Source of the DNA: Perilla frutescens
Taxonomy: Eukaryota > Streptophyta > Magnoliopsida > Lamiales > Lamiaceae
Assembly: GCA_026008535.1 (NCBI GenBank)
Contig: BRKX01000018.1
Coordinates: 19,042,088-19,106,087 of the forward strand
Direction of reading: 5' to 3'
DNA: 64,000 bases
Positions 45,762 through 57,026 of the stretch are shown in pieces. The position numbers and the translations under genes are program-made. The notes under the pieces are model-generated. The model saw only the letters and a program-made list of their open reading frames with translations. It did not search any database and was not told the DNA's origin. Positions within the stretch are counted from its first letter, which is position 1, and every line of letters starts with the position of its first letter.

Positions 45762-46781
45762 ATGGCAAACATAGCCAAACTTGAGTTCATCGCCCTTAAC
45801 ATCTCGAGCAAGAATTATATGTCATGGACTCTTAATGCTGATGTTCACCTGATCTCAAGGGGTCTAGGGGAGACAATCAAAGAAGGAAATAAAGCATCTC
45901 AACAGGATCGCGCTAAGGCGCTGATTTTCCTTCGTCATCATCTTCATGATGATCTAAAGATGGAATATTTGACCGTCAAAGATCCGAGTGAGTTGTGGAC
46001 AAACCTGAAAGAAAGGTTTGATCATCAAAAGACTGTCATCCTTCCTAAAGCTCATTACGAGTGGATGCATCTTAGACTGCAAGACTTTAAGTATGTGAGT
46101 GCTTATAATTCGGAATTATTTAGAATTATTTTAAAATTGAAACTTTGTGGAGAGAATATCACTGATGCTGACATGCTTGAGAAAACATTCTCCACTTTTC
46201 ATGTTTCTAATGTGCTGTTACAGCAACAATATAGGGAGCGTGGTTTCAAAAAGTACTCTGAACTAATATCTTGTTTGTTGGTTGCCGAGCAAAATAATAA
46301 ATTGCTCATGAAAAACCACGAACTCCGCCTCACTGGTTCCGCTGCATTTCCTGAAGCCAATGCAATTTTCAACCATGAAAATGGATGTGGTCGTGTGAAC
46401 CAACGTGGATGTGGGCGTGGACGTGGACGTGGATATGGTCGCGGTCGTGGACGCGGTAAACCAAATGATGCAACCTCTAGCAAAAAAAGGCATAAAACAT
46501 CCAACGAGCACAATTCATCCAAAAAGGAAGCAACATATCATAGATGTGGTATGAATAGACATTGGTCACGTACTTGCCGAACGGCAAAACACCTTACAGA
46601 TCTATATCAAGATTCGATCAAGGGAAAAGGTAAGAAGGAAACCAATGTTGTTGACTTTGACAGTCCAATTGATACTACTCACTTTGATGTCTCTGACTTC
46701 TTTGATGACCCAAAAGGAGATAATATGAATCAGTTGATTGGTGGTGGTGTGCTTGAAGATGATCATATGGACATTGTTTAG
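45762..46781 (+). CDS. Copia Gag polyprotein
   Basis: A 339-aa intact frame from ATG 45762 (MANIAKLEFIALN). The N-terminal two thirds match the copia-type gag fold (UBN2/Retrotran_gag_2): NYMSWTLNADVHL, LWTNLKERFDHQ, EYLTV and the FKKYSELISCLLVAEQ helix. A Gly-Arg run (GRGRGRGYGRGRGRG) near residue 215-235 should bind nucleic acid. The zinc knuckle reads Y-HRC-GMNRH-WSRTC, so its first Cys is replaced by Tyr and metal binding is probably impaired. It forms the virus-like particle in family members. The frame closes before pol, which starts in another frame. Confidence 0.9.
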   Translation: MANIAKLEFIALNISSKNYMSWTLNADVHLISRGLGETIKEGNKASQQDRAKALIFLRHHLHDDLKMEYLTVKDPSELWTNLKERFDHQKTVILPKAHYEWMHLRLQDFKYVSAYNSELFRIILKLKLCGENITDADMLEKTFSTFHVSNVLLQQQYRERGFKKYSELISCLLVAEQNNKLLMKNHELRLTGSAAFPEANAIFNHENGCGRVNQRGCGRGRGRGYGRGRGRGKPNDATSSKKRHKTSNEHNSSKKEATYHRCGMNRHWSRTCRTAKHLTDLYQDSIKGKGKKETNVVDFDSPIDTTHFDVSDFFDDPKGDNMNQLIGGGVLEDDHMDIV

Positions 46782-46930
46782 TCATTTATCATTTATTTCT
46801 AGTTGATAAGAAGACATTGCTTATTTACTTTTGCATCATTATTTTTTCGTTAAAAACAATTGCTTATTTTCCTTTCGTATTTTTACTCAATAATAATTGA
46901 TCTTCTTTTAAAAACGTCTTAGACATTTAA

Positions 46931-49900
46931 ATGGAATCTTGTGATATTTGTCTTGATGATAGTGCCACTACACACACCATTCTCCAAAATAAGAAATATT
47001 TTCTTAAGTTGACATTAGCTGAGGATAATGTTAACACGTTATCAGGTGCATCAAACATCATTGATGGCTCCGGAAGAGCTTGTATCATTTTACCAAATGA
47101 TACTAAATTAGATATTGAAAATGCCCTGTATTCTAGTAAGTCCAAAAGAAACTTACTAAGTTTGAAGGATATCCGCTATAATGGATACCACATCGAGACT
47201 ATATCAGAAGGTGGAAAAGAATATCTCTACATAATTTTTTTTATCCGGCTATAAGCGAACAAAAGAAAAATTATTAACACTACATTCTGGAATGTATTAC
47301 ACGTTCATAAAGGCAATTGAGACAAACCATGTCATGAACCCGAAGTTCAATGACGCAAAAAGCTTTATGCTTTGGCATGATAGGTTTGGACATTCTGGAG
47401 CAACTATGATGCGCCGAATAATCAATAATTCATATGGGCACAACATGAAGAATCAAAAGATTCTTATGACAAATGAATTCCCATGTGATGTTTGTGCGCA
47501 AGGCAAGTTAGTCATTAGATCTTTATATACGAAGGTTAATATTGAATCTCCATTTTTCTTGGAGAGAATTCAAGGAGATATTTGTGGACCTATACATTCA
47601 CCATGTGGCCCTTTTCGATACTTTATGGTATTGATTGATGTTTCTTCTAGATAGTCACATGTATGATTGCTTTCTACTAGAAATGCAACATTTGCTAGAC
47701 TACTTGCTCAAATTATAAAATTGCGAGCTCAATTCCCAGACAATTCAATTAAAAGAATTCGTCTTGATAATGCTAGTGAGTTTACGTCTCAAGCATTTGA
47801 AAACTATTGTATGGCTATTGAATTGAGATTGAACATTCAGCTACTCATGTCCATACTCAAAATGGTTTAGCAGAATCGTTTATTAAACGTCTTTAACTTA
47901 TTGTTAGACCATTACTTATGAAGTCAAAACTCCCAACTATTATTTGGGGTCATGCCATATTACATGCGGTAACATTAGTTCGTATTAGACCATCGGCTAA
48001 CCATGAATACTCCCCAATGCAAATTATTCTTGGTCGAGAACTAGATGTTTCACACTTACGAACTTTTGCTTGTGCGGTTCAAGTCCCAATTCACCCCCAC
48101 AACGAACAAAAATGGGTCCCCAACGAAGGCTTGAGATATATGTTGGATTTGATCACCTTCGATTATAAGGTATATTGAACCTTTAATGGGTGATTTATTT
48201 ACTGCACATTTTGCAGATTGTCATTTTGATGAAATGACATTTCCAACATTAGATGGAATGAATCTACATCCAGAAAAGCACAAGGAAATATCTTGAAATG
48301 AGAAAAGCTTGTCACATTTTGATTTTCAAACTAATCAATGTGAACAAGAAGTTGAAAAGATTATCCATTTGCAAAAGATTGCAAACCAACTTTCTGATGC
48401 TTTTGTAGATACAAGAAAAGTGACACAATTTCACATACATGTTGCAAATACTCCAGCCAAAATTGATGTCCCTGAAGGACAAATAGCTTTGGCAGCAAAT
48501 GAGTATAAAATTCATCAAAAACATGGTCGGCCAGTTGGTTCCAAAGATTCTATGCCTAGGAAAAAAAAGAGGCAAGATGGAAACCAAACAATGACGAAAA
48601 TGATTAATCAATCAAATGAAAGTAATGTAATTCCTGAAGAATTACAAGTATCTAAAAATCATGAGATCTCAATAAATTATTTATCTTTCAATCAGATACT
48701 GAAGAGAGAACATATCATTGTAGATGATATATTCACCTTTCACATAGCTCATCAAATTTTAAATGAGGATCCTAAACCGAAATCCGTTACAGAATGTAAA
48801 CAGAGAAATGATGGCCAATGTGGAAAAGAGCTATGGAAATGGAATTAAATTCATGTGATAACCGAAAAGTATTTGGACCTATAGTCCTAACTCCGGAATC
48901 TGAAACCCCTGTTGGGTACAGATGGATATTTGGTAGAAAGAAAAATGAGAAAAATGAAATTACGAGATATAGAGCAAGACTCGTAGCGCAAGGTTTCTCT
49001 CAAAGACCAAGAATTGATTATGAGAAAACATACTCTCCAGTAATAGATGCGATTACTTTCATATTTCTGATTAATATGGTTGTGTCACAAAGGCTTGCTA
49101 TGCGCTTTATGGATGTAGTAACTGCCTATCTATACGGGTCATTGGATAATGACGTATATATGAAAATCACTGAAGGATTTAAAATTCCTGAAGCATTAAA
49201 GTCAAAACCCAAAAGCATGTTTTCGATAAAACTGCAAAAATCATTATATGGGCTGAAACACTCTGGCCGTATGTGGTATAATAGATTGAGCGAGTATCTA
49301 TTGAAAGACTCATACAAGAATGATGATATATGCCTTTGTGTTTTCATAAAGAAAACCGAAAGTGGATTTGCAATTATAGCAATTTATGTCGATGATTTGA
49401 ATTTAATTGGGACTCCTGAAGAGCTCAATTGCTGAATATTTGAAGAAAGAACTTGAGATGAAAGATTTGGGAAAGACAAAATTTTGTCTTGGTTTGCAAA
49501 TTGAACGTGTCCGAGGAGGAACGTTTATTCACCAATCCACATATACAGAAAAAGTGTTAAAGCGCTTTTACATGGATAATGCACATCCATTAGCATCATC
49601 AATGGTTGTTAGATATCTTGATATGAAAAAAAGATTCATTTCAACCTATTGAAGAGGGTGAAATGATACTTAGTCTTGAAGTACCATATCTAAGTGCAAT
49701 TGGAGCATTAACTTATCTGGCTAATTATACTAGACCAGATATAACTTTTTCTGTAAATCTTCTCGCAAGATATAGCGCTGCACCCACTTTGAGACATTGG
49801 AATGGTGTTAAACACATTCTACGTTATCTGAAGGGTACCATATACCTTGGATTATATTATTCAGAAAATTTTGATTCTTCTCTGGTAGGGTATTCGGATG

Positions 49901-50382
49901 CAGGATTTTTATCCGATCCACATCAAGTCAAGTCACAAACTGGCTATGTTTTCACATGTGGTGGAACTGCTATATCATGGAATTCTGTGAAGCAAACCTT
50001 GACTGCAACATCCTCAAATCATTCTGAAATTATTACAATCCATGAAACAAGTCGAGAGTATGTATGGTTGAGAAATATGACGAGTCACATCCAAGAGTCG
50101 TGCGGACTAGCTTCATCAAAGATCAATCCAACTATTTTGTATGAAGACAATGTTGCTTGCATCGCGCAACTCAAGGAAGGATACATCAAAGTTGATAGGA
50201 CGAAGCACATTTCTCCCAAGTTATTCTACACACACGATCTCCAAAAGAATGACGATATCAACGTTCAACAAATTCGCTCAAGTGATAATTTGGCGGACTT
50301 ATTCACAAAGGCATTACCAACATCAACATTCAGAAAGTTGGTACACAAGATTGACATACGCCGACTCAAAGATCTACAGTGA
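46931..50382 (+). pseudogene. Copia Pol (protease, integrase, RT, RNase H), several frame breaks
   Basis: Readable blocks in order. Protease around CLDDSATTHTIL (46931-47254). GAG-pre-integrase and integrase start with LWHDRFGH and CDVCAQGK (47292-47654), ending in a TAG. Integrase core IRLDNASEF (47667-47870) and LPTIIWGHAILHA (47918-48178). A linker (48309-48848). Reverse transcriptase VGYRWIFGRK to YVDDLNLIG (48818-49435), with the YVDD catalytic motif intact. RT end (49407-49652). RNase H with GYSDAGF, ATSSNHSEI and ILYEDNVAC (49663-50382). At least five changes of frame or stops separate the blocks, so no full polyprotein can be made. Confidence 0.9.
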
Positions 50383-50497
50383 TCTCAAGATCAGAGGGAG
50401 TAGTTGTACTCTTTTTCCTTCGACTAGGTTTTATCCCACTGGATTTTCCTAGCAAGGTTTTAATGAGACAACATTTGTTTTAGGGATTGGTCACTCA

Positions 50498-50505
50498 AGG
50501 GGGAG
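50498..50505 (+). other. Polypurine tract of the copia element
   Basis: AGGGGGAG lies directly before the 3' LTR, as needed to prime plus-strand DNA synthesis. Confidence 0.85.
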
Positions 50506-50663
50506 TGTTGTAAATATATCTAATAGATATATATGGTATGAGTGACGACCAAGTAACTAACCCTAAAATCCTAGCCCTCGTACTATTATATATAGAGGTA
50601 TTTGGTCCTCATATTAAATACACACAATTTATATTCTCTCTCGTCTCTCTCTTGTTTACAACA
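50506..50663 (+). repeat. Copia 3' LTR (158 bp)
   Basis: Same ends as the 5' LTR, without its 26-bp internal duplication, and followed by target duplication ATTAT. Confidence 0.95.
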
Positions 50664-50838
50664 ATTATCATTTTGAGGCTAATGTTTGAATTATTATTTT
50701 TTTGCTATAAGAAAAGAAAAGTTCACATGAAGCATGCATTAGAAGTAACTCAATCTAATGTTCAAATAAAATATTAATTTATCTCTCATCCATATTTACA
50801 ATCTCTAATCTTTTAAAATTTGCACTCTATTAGTAATA

Positions 50839-52005
50839 GGGAGTTTCTATTTGCACCACTAAATTTACTCTTTGCACTACATCTACTCTATGCACTACTA
50901 TTTTTTTCTCTTTGCACCACCAATATTAACAATAATACCATCTCATCTAAAATATGTTTTTTACATAAAAAAAAAACTTAAATTCAGAAAAATTAAAAGG
51001 TTGCTCAGCTTTGGCCTTTTGTTACTAACTTGTTTAGCCACAGCTTTGGATGCGGCACGCCGTCAGCGAGCACAGTCTCCACCACCGCCTGGCAGATGGC
51101 CTAGTTGCCGGTGGAAAAAAGCCCACCGCGCCGTTCACCGGGTTAACCGTGCAACATTTCATGAGTTTTGTTGTGTTTCTTTCTATTTTCGTTATAATAA
51201 GCGTTGAACCGAACGATTTAATAGAGAAGTTGGTTTGTTGTGTAGTTAATTATTGAATTGGTTATTAAATGAAACGTTGAATCCAGATTTTGACATATAT
51301 CGATGTAATTTTTGACATAGTTGAGGTTTTTATTCAGGAGTTTTTAGGAGTTCAAGTAAGCGAATCTATTGGGAGTCTGAAAGGCCAGTTCTTAGAATTT
51401 TGGCATTTGAAATATCAAGGGTGACGTCGAAGGTGGTTAACATCTGGAAGTCTGTCACTAATAGACAGATTGTTAGATTGAGAGAAGAGATTGCCAATCC
51501 TGTTGGTATTCACAAACTTGTTTATGAAGACAACGACTACCTTGTGGATCTTGCACTTGCCCAGATAGTTGAGAATTTGATCTGTGTGGGAAAATCGATA
51601 GCTATGCTAGGGAAGAAGTGTGCAGACGCGACATACAATAATCTTGAAAGTATTTTTGATGATCCTAGTGCCATTGACCCTAAATGGTATGGATGGCAAT
51701 ATAGGCTGAAGAAGATGGATAGGAAAGTTAAGAAGATGGAGAAGTTAAGAAGATGGATAGGAAAGTTAAGAAGATGGATAGGAAAGTTCAACGGGTCATG
51801 GCAGTCGACGAGGCGTCTTTCCATTTTTTTTATTTTTTACTTAATATTTGTTCTATTAGATTTTTTATTTGTGGTACGAAAAGTAATTTATGATGTATAT
51901 GAAAGTTACTTAAAGGGTATTTAAGTAATTTTAAAAATATTTTATTTTTTCATTTTTTCTTTTGTGGTGCAAAGAATAAAATCGGTGGTACATTTAGAAA
52001 CTCCT
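50839..52005 (+). mobile_element. Pack-MULE-like element with 9-bp target duplication
   Basis: Ends GGGAGTTTCTATTTGCACCA and, inverted, AGGAGTTTCTAAATGTACCA are similar over about 40 bases (continuing into TTTGCAC words). TTAGTAATA occurs on both sides (50830-50838 and 52006-52014), an exact 9-bp target duplication as made by Mutator-like elements. The interior is more GC-rich than its surroundings and contains a host-gene fragment. There is no transposase. Confidence 0.85.
51330..51924 (+). pseudogene. Captured DUF3475/DUF668 (PSI1-like) gene fragment
   Basis: The frame is open from about 51325 and reads RPVLRILAFEISRVTSKVVN, then SVTNRQIVRLREEI, GIHKLVYEDNDYLVDLALAQ and DPKWYGWQYRLKKMDRKVKK. 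This is the start of plant DUF3475 plus DUF668 proteins (the PSK SIMULATOR 1 group, plasma-membrane-associated growth regulators). The rest of the protein is missing. After a short slippage repeat (KLRRWIGKLRRWIGK, 51735-51790) the frame continues into element sequence with a hydrophobic stretch (FFIFYLIFVLLDFLFVV) before stopping at 51924. The source gene is not in the window. Whether it is expressed is unknown. Confidence 0.7.
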
Positions 52006-52014
52006 TTAGTAATA

Positions 52015-52385
52015 TTCATCCAACCTGACCTTCAAATAAAATATTAATTTTTCTTTCTTTCAATCTACATAAAATATTTATCATTTTATTTTTTTAATAA
52101 CATATCATTAATAATAAATTTTACCATATTTAACAAATCCTAATTAATTTATTAGATATATTTTTTGAATTCATAATTAAAAAAAATACCCATACAATTA
52201 CAAATTCATAATTTATTTGACAACAAAATGAAAATTACAAGAGTTAAAATAAAATAAAACATAATTAAATAAACTAAAATGAGAACGCGTGAAATTCTAA
52301 ATACGAGTACATAAGATGAAAATTACATTTTCAATTAGTGCCGAATTTTTGTCATATATGCTCGATTAAGTTCTTTTGAAGAGCG
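52015..52385. other. AT-rich intergenic DNA
   Basis: No gene is seen between the Pack-MULE and the Athila-like fragment. TTCAAATAAAATATTAATTT, just after the Pack-MULE, also occurs just before it, near 50762. Confidence 0.45.
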
Positions 52386-52820
52386 CTATGAGCCCCTTTT
52401 TACTAAGAAACTGAAAGAAACCTTAACTTGTCCCTTTTCCCTTCTAAAGAAGATATTAATTGTAGAGAAAATGGAATGGGATTTTCGGGATAACACATAC
52501 AAAGAGGAAGAACGAGTAAATAGTTCTACAAACAAATGGATCGTATCAACCTCGTACGAGCTCCCGGACGGGTGAGTAACGTGTAAGAACTTGTCCTTTC
52601 TGTTGCGAAGTTGATCCCTATTAACCATGTAAGCCGGCAAACTCGTGATGTGTTCAGTAGAGTAGTGAAAATGTTCAGTATCTGAAGTTGAAGATTGATA
52701 GGTAACCGGTGGAGGATTATCCGCCATTCTCCTCCGTCTACGTGCGTTGTTATGGCCCACCGTTGCTTCGATTTCTAGATCCAAGTTGATAGGTGGCTCA
52801 CCTATAGATTGAGTGTGCAT
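52386..52820 (-). pseudogene. Athila-like (Ty3) gag start, degenerate
   Basis: A frame of 144 aa from ATG 52820 begins MHTQSIGEPPINLDLEIEAT and has a second MADNPPP start after an Arg run, as seen at the start of Athila-type gag. The rest is short and of doubtful identity, and capsid helices are missing. It lies just downstream of an Athila-type primer site on the minus strand. The element is truncated here and its pol genes are not in the window. Confidence 0.5.
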
Positions 52821-52935
52821 ACACTACCTGACAAAGAACCAAGAAATCAATGCAAATCTTAATAAAACAAAATAAAATATCTAAATTAATCCACACAATC
52901 GTTATCACAATGTTGCATATATCAAATTAATTCAC

Positions 52936-52956
52936 GATTCCCCAGCAACGACGCCA
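52936..52956 (-). other. Primer-binding site, tRNA-Asp type
   Basis: Minus strand TGGCGTCGTTGCTGGGGAAT, two changes from the match to the 3' end of plant tRNA-Asp used by Athila-type elements. Confidence 0.75.
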
Positions 52957-52962
52957 AAAACT

Positions 52963-54580
52963 TGATACGAGATTTACTCTCATCTCTACTATGATATTTC
53001 AATATTTATAAAACTCGTGTTATGCCTACAAGCATATAAGCATATGATTGTAGATATGATGATACGAGTTCTATCCACAGGGAAAAAGAATTAAACGTGA
53101 AAATGCAAGTACCACGATGATAGATTGATGAAATATCTAGACTATGAATAGATGAGGGGTGATTATCATAACACAACCAACACATAAACTAAAAAAGGCA
53201 ATACCAAACAACAACAATAAACAATCTAAATAGAATGCAAGAAACAAGATCAACAAAGGGAGATTTGAAGAAGACAAATTAAGGCAAGACTCTAGGATAT
53301 AGATTCACAACATTCCTCTTGATCAAACAACAAGGGTTAAACACACAATCATGCTAAGTTCATAGATAGGAAGACCACGGATATAGAAGGAGCATCTCTT
53401 GAATATCTCTTTAATTGCGAATGCAACAAGGATAGCTATCTCTAAAACATTCCAAGGTCGTACCTACCAAAGGCTCAAAGCGGTCACATTTCCTTCCACA
53501 TATTCGACATTCAACGAAGAGTACAAATACATGAATTCAATCCATACATGTTTATGTTCACAGGATGGGCAAGATGCAAGTGAATCATACATTTGATGTT
53601 AAATGAAGGCCACTCAAACAACATCATTCAAGAACAAGCATGGATTAAAACCTTGACAAAGCATAATCATTGATTAAACCCTTATCAAGAACAAGATTCA
53701 CATTGTTTCACCATATCCTAGAGCCCTAAGGGCTCTAGCCCACCATATTTACAACAATATCAAGAATACAAAAAGAGGATCCAAAACCTATTCTCAATAC
53801 AAGAGTGAAGGAGAAGATAAAACCCAATGTAGAACAAACTCCTTCATTCCCTTAGCTTGAATCTTCAAATGGATGGTTGAATCTTCCTCCTCTTCTTGAT
53901 GTTCTTGATCTTCAAAAATCCCAAATAGAGAGTGTTTCTAAGTGTATTTTCGAGTGGAAGATGGATGGTTTGAACTCTCCAAGAGTTATATGATATATTG
54001 GACCAATAATGGAGTGCTAAAAGTCAAAAAGTGGATTCGTCAGTCCCGAACGCGACCCCGTCAGACTCGCGCTTGGAGGTTGAGTTTGGAACATAGGAAA
54101 ATACATCTCTGAAGTGGCTGAAAATCGGGCAGATCGGTCGCGCCCCGAGGTCGTGTTGCAGAGGCCCTGGGGCGCGACCTGCTCTGCTGTCGCGCCCGGA
54201 GGCTGCGCCTGAAGGGGTCTGCAACAAGATCCCTGTTGGGTCGCGCCTCTAGGCCGCATCCGGGCTTTATGTATTTCAGCCCCTGAAGGGCTCTGCAACA
54301 CAACTCTTGATCGCGTCCCATGGCCGTGTCAGCATGCATTGTAATTGCAATGGAGTGCAATTGAGTGTAACACTTGGCTTTCTTCATCTTTTCAAGTCTT
54401 ATGCGGCCTTTGATGATCGAAATCTCAATTCAACTTTGATTTGTACTATAATAACCCAAAATATCATGTATTGGCCACTTATAATAAAATTAAAGATTAA
54501 AGACAATATTTACATAATTAACATACATATATATATATATATATAAACTTAGTGCAAATGCACTCAAAAGCGAGTGCAAT
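52963..54580 (-). repeat. Athila-like LTR (approximate outer end)
   Basis: The LTR ends TATCA next to the primer site at 52963. Upstream on the minus strand lie non-coding sequence with repeated GATACGAG words and a GC-rich tract (54030-54310) full of CGCGCC/GGCGCGA words. Such islands are typical of large Athila LTRs. I could not fix the outer end. The frames in the GC-rich tract are unlikely to be genes. Confidence 0.5.
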
Positions 54581-55340
54581 TGAGTGCAATTCAAGCACTC
54601 ATCAAAGATATATCCGTTAAAAATTTTGTGGGCTCATAATAGTTTTGGTATGTGTCTCGTTCATCCTCTACAATCATATTGTGTATGATGATACAAACCA
54701 TCATAATTTTCCCAATCAAAACCTTGTACCAAACAAGACATGGGCGTCAAATAAATACAAAATGAGCTTGTAGAACTCCAAATGCCAACTCTATATCTTT
54801 TCTAACAATCTCTTGGTGTTGAGCGAAGAACTTATGCTTTCGAGTCATTGGATATGCAATAGACTTGATAAATGCAGCCAATTAAAGATATATACTATTG
54901 ATGGAGAATATTAATATCATTGCACGTACCCGGTGTTTCAAAGAACGCATGCCATATTCATAAATCCTATGATGCGACAACTTCCAAAATAATTGTTGAC
55001 TTTCCACTTCTCACTGTAAATTGCTCAGCCCTAACAGTAAAATAATTTTTCCATTTCCAATGCATACAATCAATACTACCAATCATGCTGGGGAAACCAC
55101 ATTGTTCTCCCAGCATAGAGTAATCTTGCCAAATCTTGCTGTTTAGGCCTTTTAAGGTATGTATTATCGAAGTAAAAAATGGCATCGTCTACGAAATGAA
55201 TCACAACATCTCTTGTAACCATTGCACTCATTTGTAAGTATTCATTAACAACATCGGTTGATGTCCCATAAGACAACACCCTCATAGCTCCGGTATATTT
55301 TTGCATTTGGGTAATTTGGATCCATAACTTAAAATGAAGA
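54565..55340 (-). pseudogene. PIF/Harbinger transposase, broken
   Basis: On the minus strand these blocks can be read in order: MQKYTGAMRVLSYGTSTDVV, YLKRPKQQDLARLL, then in another frame GFPSMIGSIDCMHWKWKN, GKSTIILEVVAS, DLWIWHAFFETPG, and later FAQHQEIVRKDIELAFGVLQ, VWYKVLIGKIMMVC and HNMIVEDERD. This is the ALP1/Harbinger-type nuclease family. The central part between the GTCNDINIL-like block and the AQHQE block is largely deleted, so one catalytic acid region is gone. There are several frameshifts and stops. It starts at about 55306 near the Harbinger-like leader at 55430-55650. Confidence 0.8.
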
Positions 55341-55659
55341 AGAAATGTAAGATTGAAAATTTGGTGAAATAAGATATGTGAGAGAAAAAAAGTTTAGTTG
55401 TTTGTAAAAAATACCAATATTATGTTCTATTTATAGAGGGAAAAAAGTATGAACTTTGATATATATATTTTTTAATTTTTGATAATTATATAAAATATTT
55501 AGTTTGAAATTAATGTGTATAAAATTATGTGGCACCTAATCAAAGGGTGCCACGTGTGCAAAACTTTTGGTCCCACATCAAGGGTTGTTGCCGAGTCACC
55601 AAAACTCATGACTTTTTTTATTAATGTTTTGTCTTTTATGGTAACACCAATGTGTACAG
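55341..55659. other. Probable 5' end of the Harbinger element
   Basis: No gene is seen. The minus strand here would be promoter and leader of the transposase. 55531-55625 holds GGTGCCACGTGTGC and a stretch of sequence like that seen near the ends of PIF/Harbinger elements. Exact terminal repeats were not resolved. Confidence 0.35.
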
Positions 55660-55738
55660 CCTGAGTAAAGTTGTTCACTACTTCGAGATGTCTAGCGAAT
55701 GTGAAGTTAAAGATGAAGCCACAATTAAATCCTCTTAA
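55660..55738 (+). other. Possible orphan last exon
   Basis: After a plausible acceptor (TGTACAG at 55659), a frame reads LSKVVHYFEMSSECEVKDEA, then TIKSS and stop TAA 55736-55738. The next kilobase looks like a plant 3' UTR and intergenic DNA. No upstream exons are visible, because 50.8-55.6 kb is transposon. Either the gene was cut by insertions, or this is chance. Confidence 0.25.
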
Positions 55739-57026
55739 ACCGTTCGTTTCATTTATGTGATTTTCTCTGCTTTAATCGGTTTTTGCATTTTATGGTGTAT
55801 TTACACGCTTATACATGGATGCTTGTGTATGTCCATATGGGTATGCTTCGCCGCAGAGTTTGTACACTCAGACATTTTTGTAAGATTTGTATAGAGTATT
55901 GTCGAATGTATTATGTAGCATTTTTTATTTTTATCATTGCTCGACATTTTTGGAAGCTGTGGTGTATTTAAGAAGATAATATTGTTTATTATGATCAACT
56001 ATAGTGATGATTTTTTAAGAAGTCGAGTTCGCTGCGATGTTCACTTATTCTGAATATGTAGTGTGATTTCGATTTTCGAAGGTGATGTGAATTATGATTT
56101 GTGCATAAAACTCTCATTACGTGCTCAGTGTTTTATTAAGTTCAATTGTCATAATCTACATTATTTGTCAATTGGAGAATCAAACATGATAGTCCATTAT
56201 TTTCAGGCTGCCTAGTGATTATCAGTGAGATATATAAATATATATATATGTGTGTGTATGTGTATTTGCAGATAATTTGACATTTTGTTATCACATTGCT
56301 TGACAAATTTACTTGAATGTTGTCATGTGTGAGGTTTCTCAAGTATCTTTGTTCTGGACGTTGTTCGTTAAATGATCTAGTTCGAATGCTTCTGAAATTT
56401 TGTCATTCAATTTCTGCTACTAAACATCTTTTAAATTAACAGAGTAGAATAGTGAATCCCTCCCTATAAATGAAGGTTTCAAGTAGATTCTCAGCTATCC
56501 ATAACATTTCTTTCTGGTATCTGGGTCATCGATACATTATCACGGTAACTAAATTGGTGTTGATAGACCTCAAAGATAAATGGAGAAGTCTTTGTAGAGG
56601 ATCACTAAACCTCTAATGGAACTTTGCACGACTTTATGTAGGTTTCATCAATTTTGTTTGGTTAATGTTTAGGGTAAGTTCTGATGAAAGCTGGAACACT
56701 TTGAAATTAATATTCACGCGGTAATGCTTTTGTGTATTATATTGATCACTTTGAGTTTCGAACTATATTTTGATGTTTGATTTCTTATGAGGCAAGAGGC
56801 CATGCATGTCTTTACCCTAGCATCTCAAATGTTACCAATGAATGTGAGTGGTATGTTTCCTATTTGAATTCCTTATTAGTTAGTCCACTTATTTACAGGG
56901 TGTTGGCTGCACCTATTTGAAACAATTTATAATCTCCTACATCTTATCTTATATTATACGATGTTAGATCTTATTTTGTTCAAGTGCTTGGATTGTTTAT
57001 CTTATAAGATATCAGATATGGGTGGT
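55739..57026. other. Intergenic DNA
   Basis: No gene is seen. It is less AT-rich than neighbouring spacers. A TA/TG microsatellite lies near 56228-56262. It may include a 3' UTR if the exon at 55660 is real. Confidence 0.4.

Larger units (their letters stand above)
44894..50663 (+). mobile_element. Ty1-copia LTR retrotransposon, full length, mutated
   Basis: LTRs start TGTTGTAAATATATC and end TTGTTTACAACA. ATTAT at 44889-44893 and 50664-50668 is the target duplication. The order gag, protease, integrase, reverse transcriptase, RNase H identifies copia. LTRs are similar apart from a 26-bp tandem duplication in the 5' copy and a few substitutions, so insertion is not ancient. The pol frame is broken in several places, so the copy is not autonomous now. 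Confidence 0.95.

Noticed and set aside
46199..46522. Arg/Pro-rich and Thr/Ser-rich frames on the minus strand
   Set aside because: They are antisense to the Gly-Arg repeat of the copia gag and have no features of their own.
54017..54387. Overlapping minus-strand frames in the GC-rich tract
   Set aside because: Three frames are open at once because the tract is GC-rich and stop-poor. No motif is seen, and it lies inside an LTR-like sequence.
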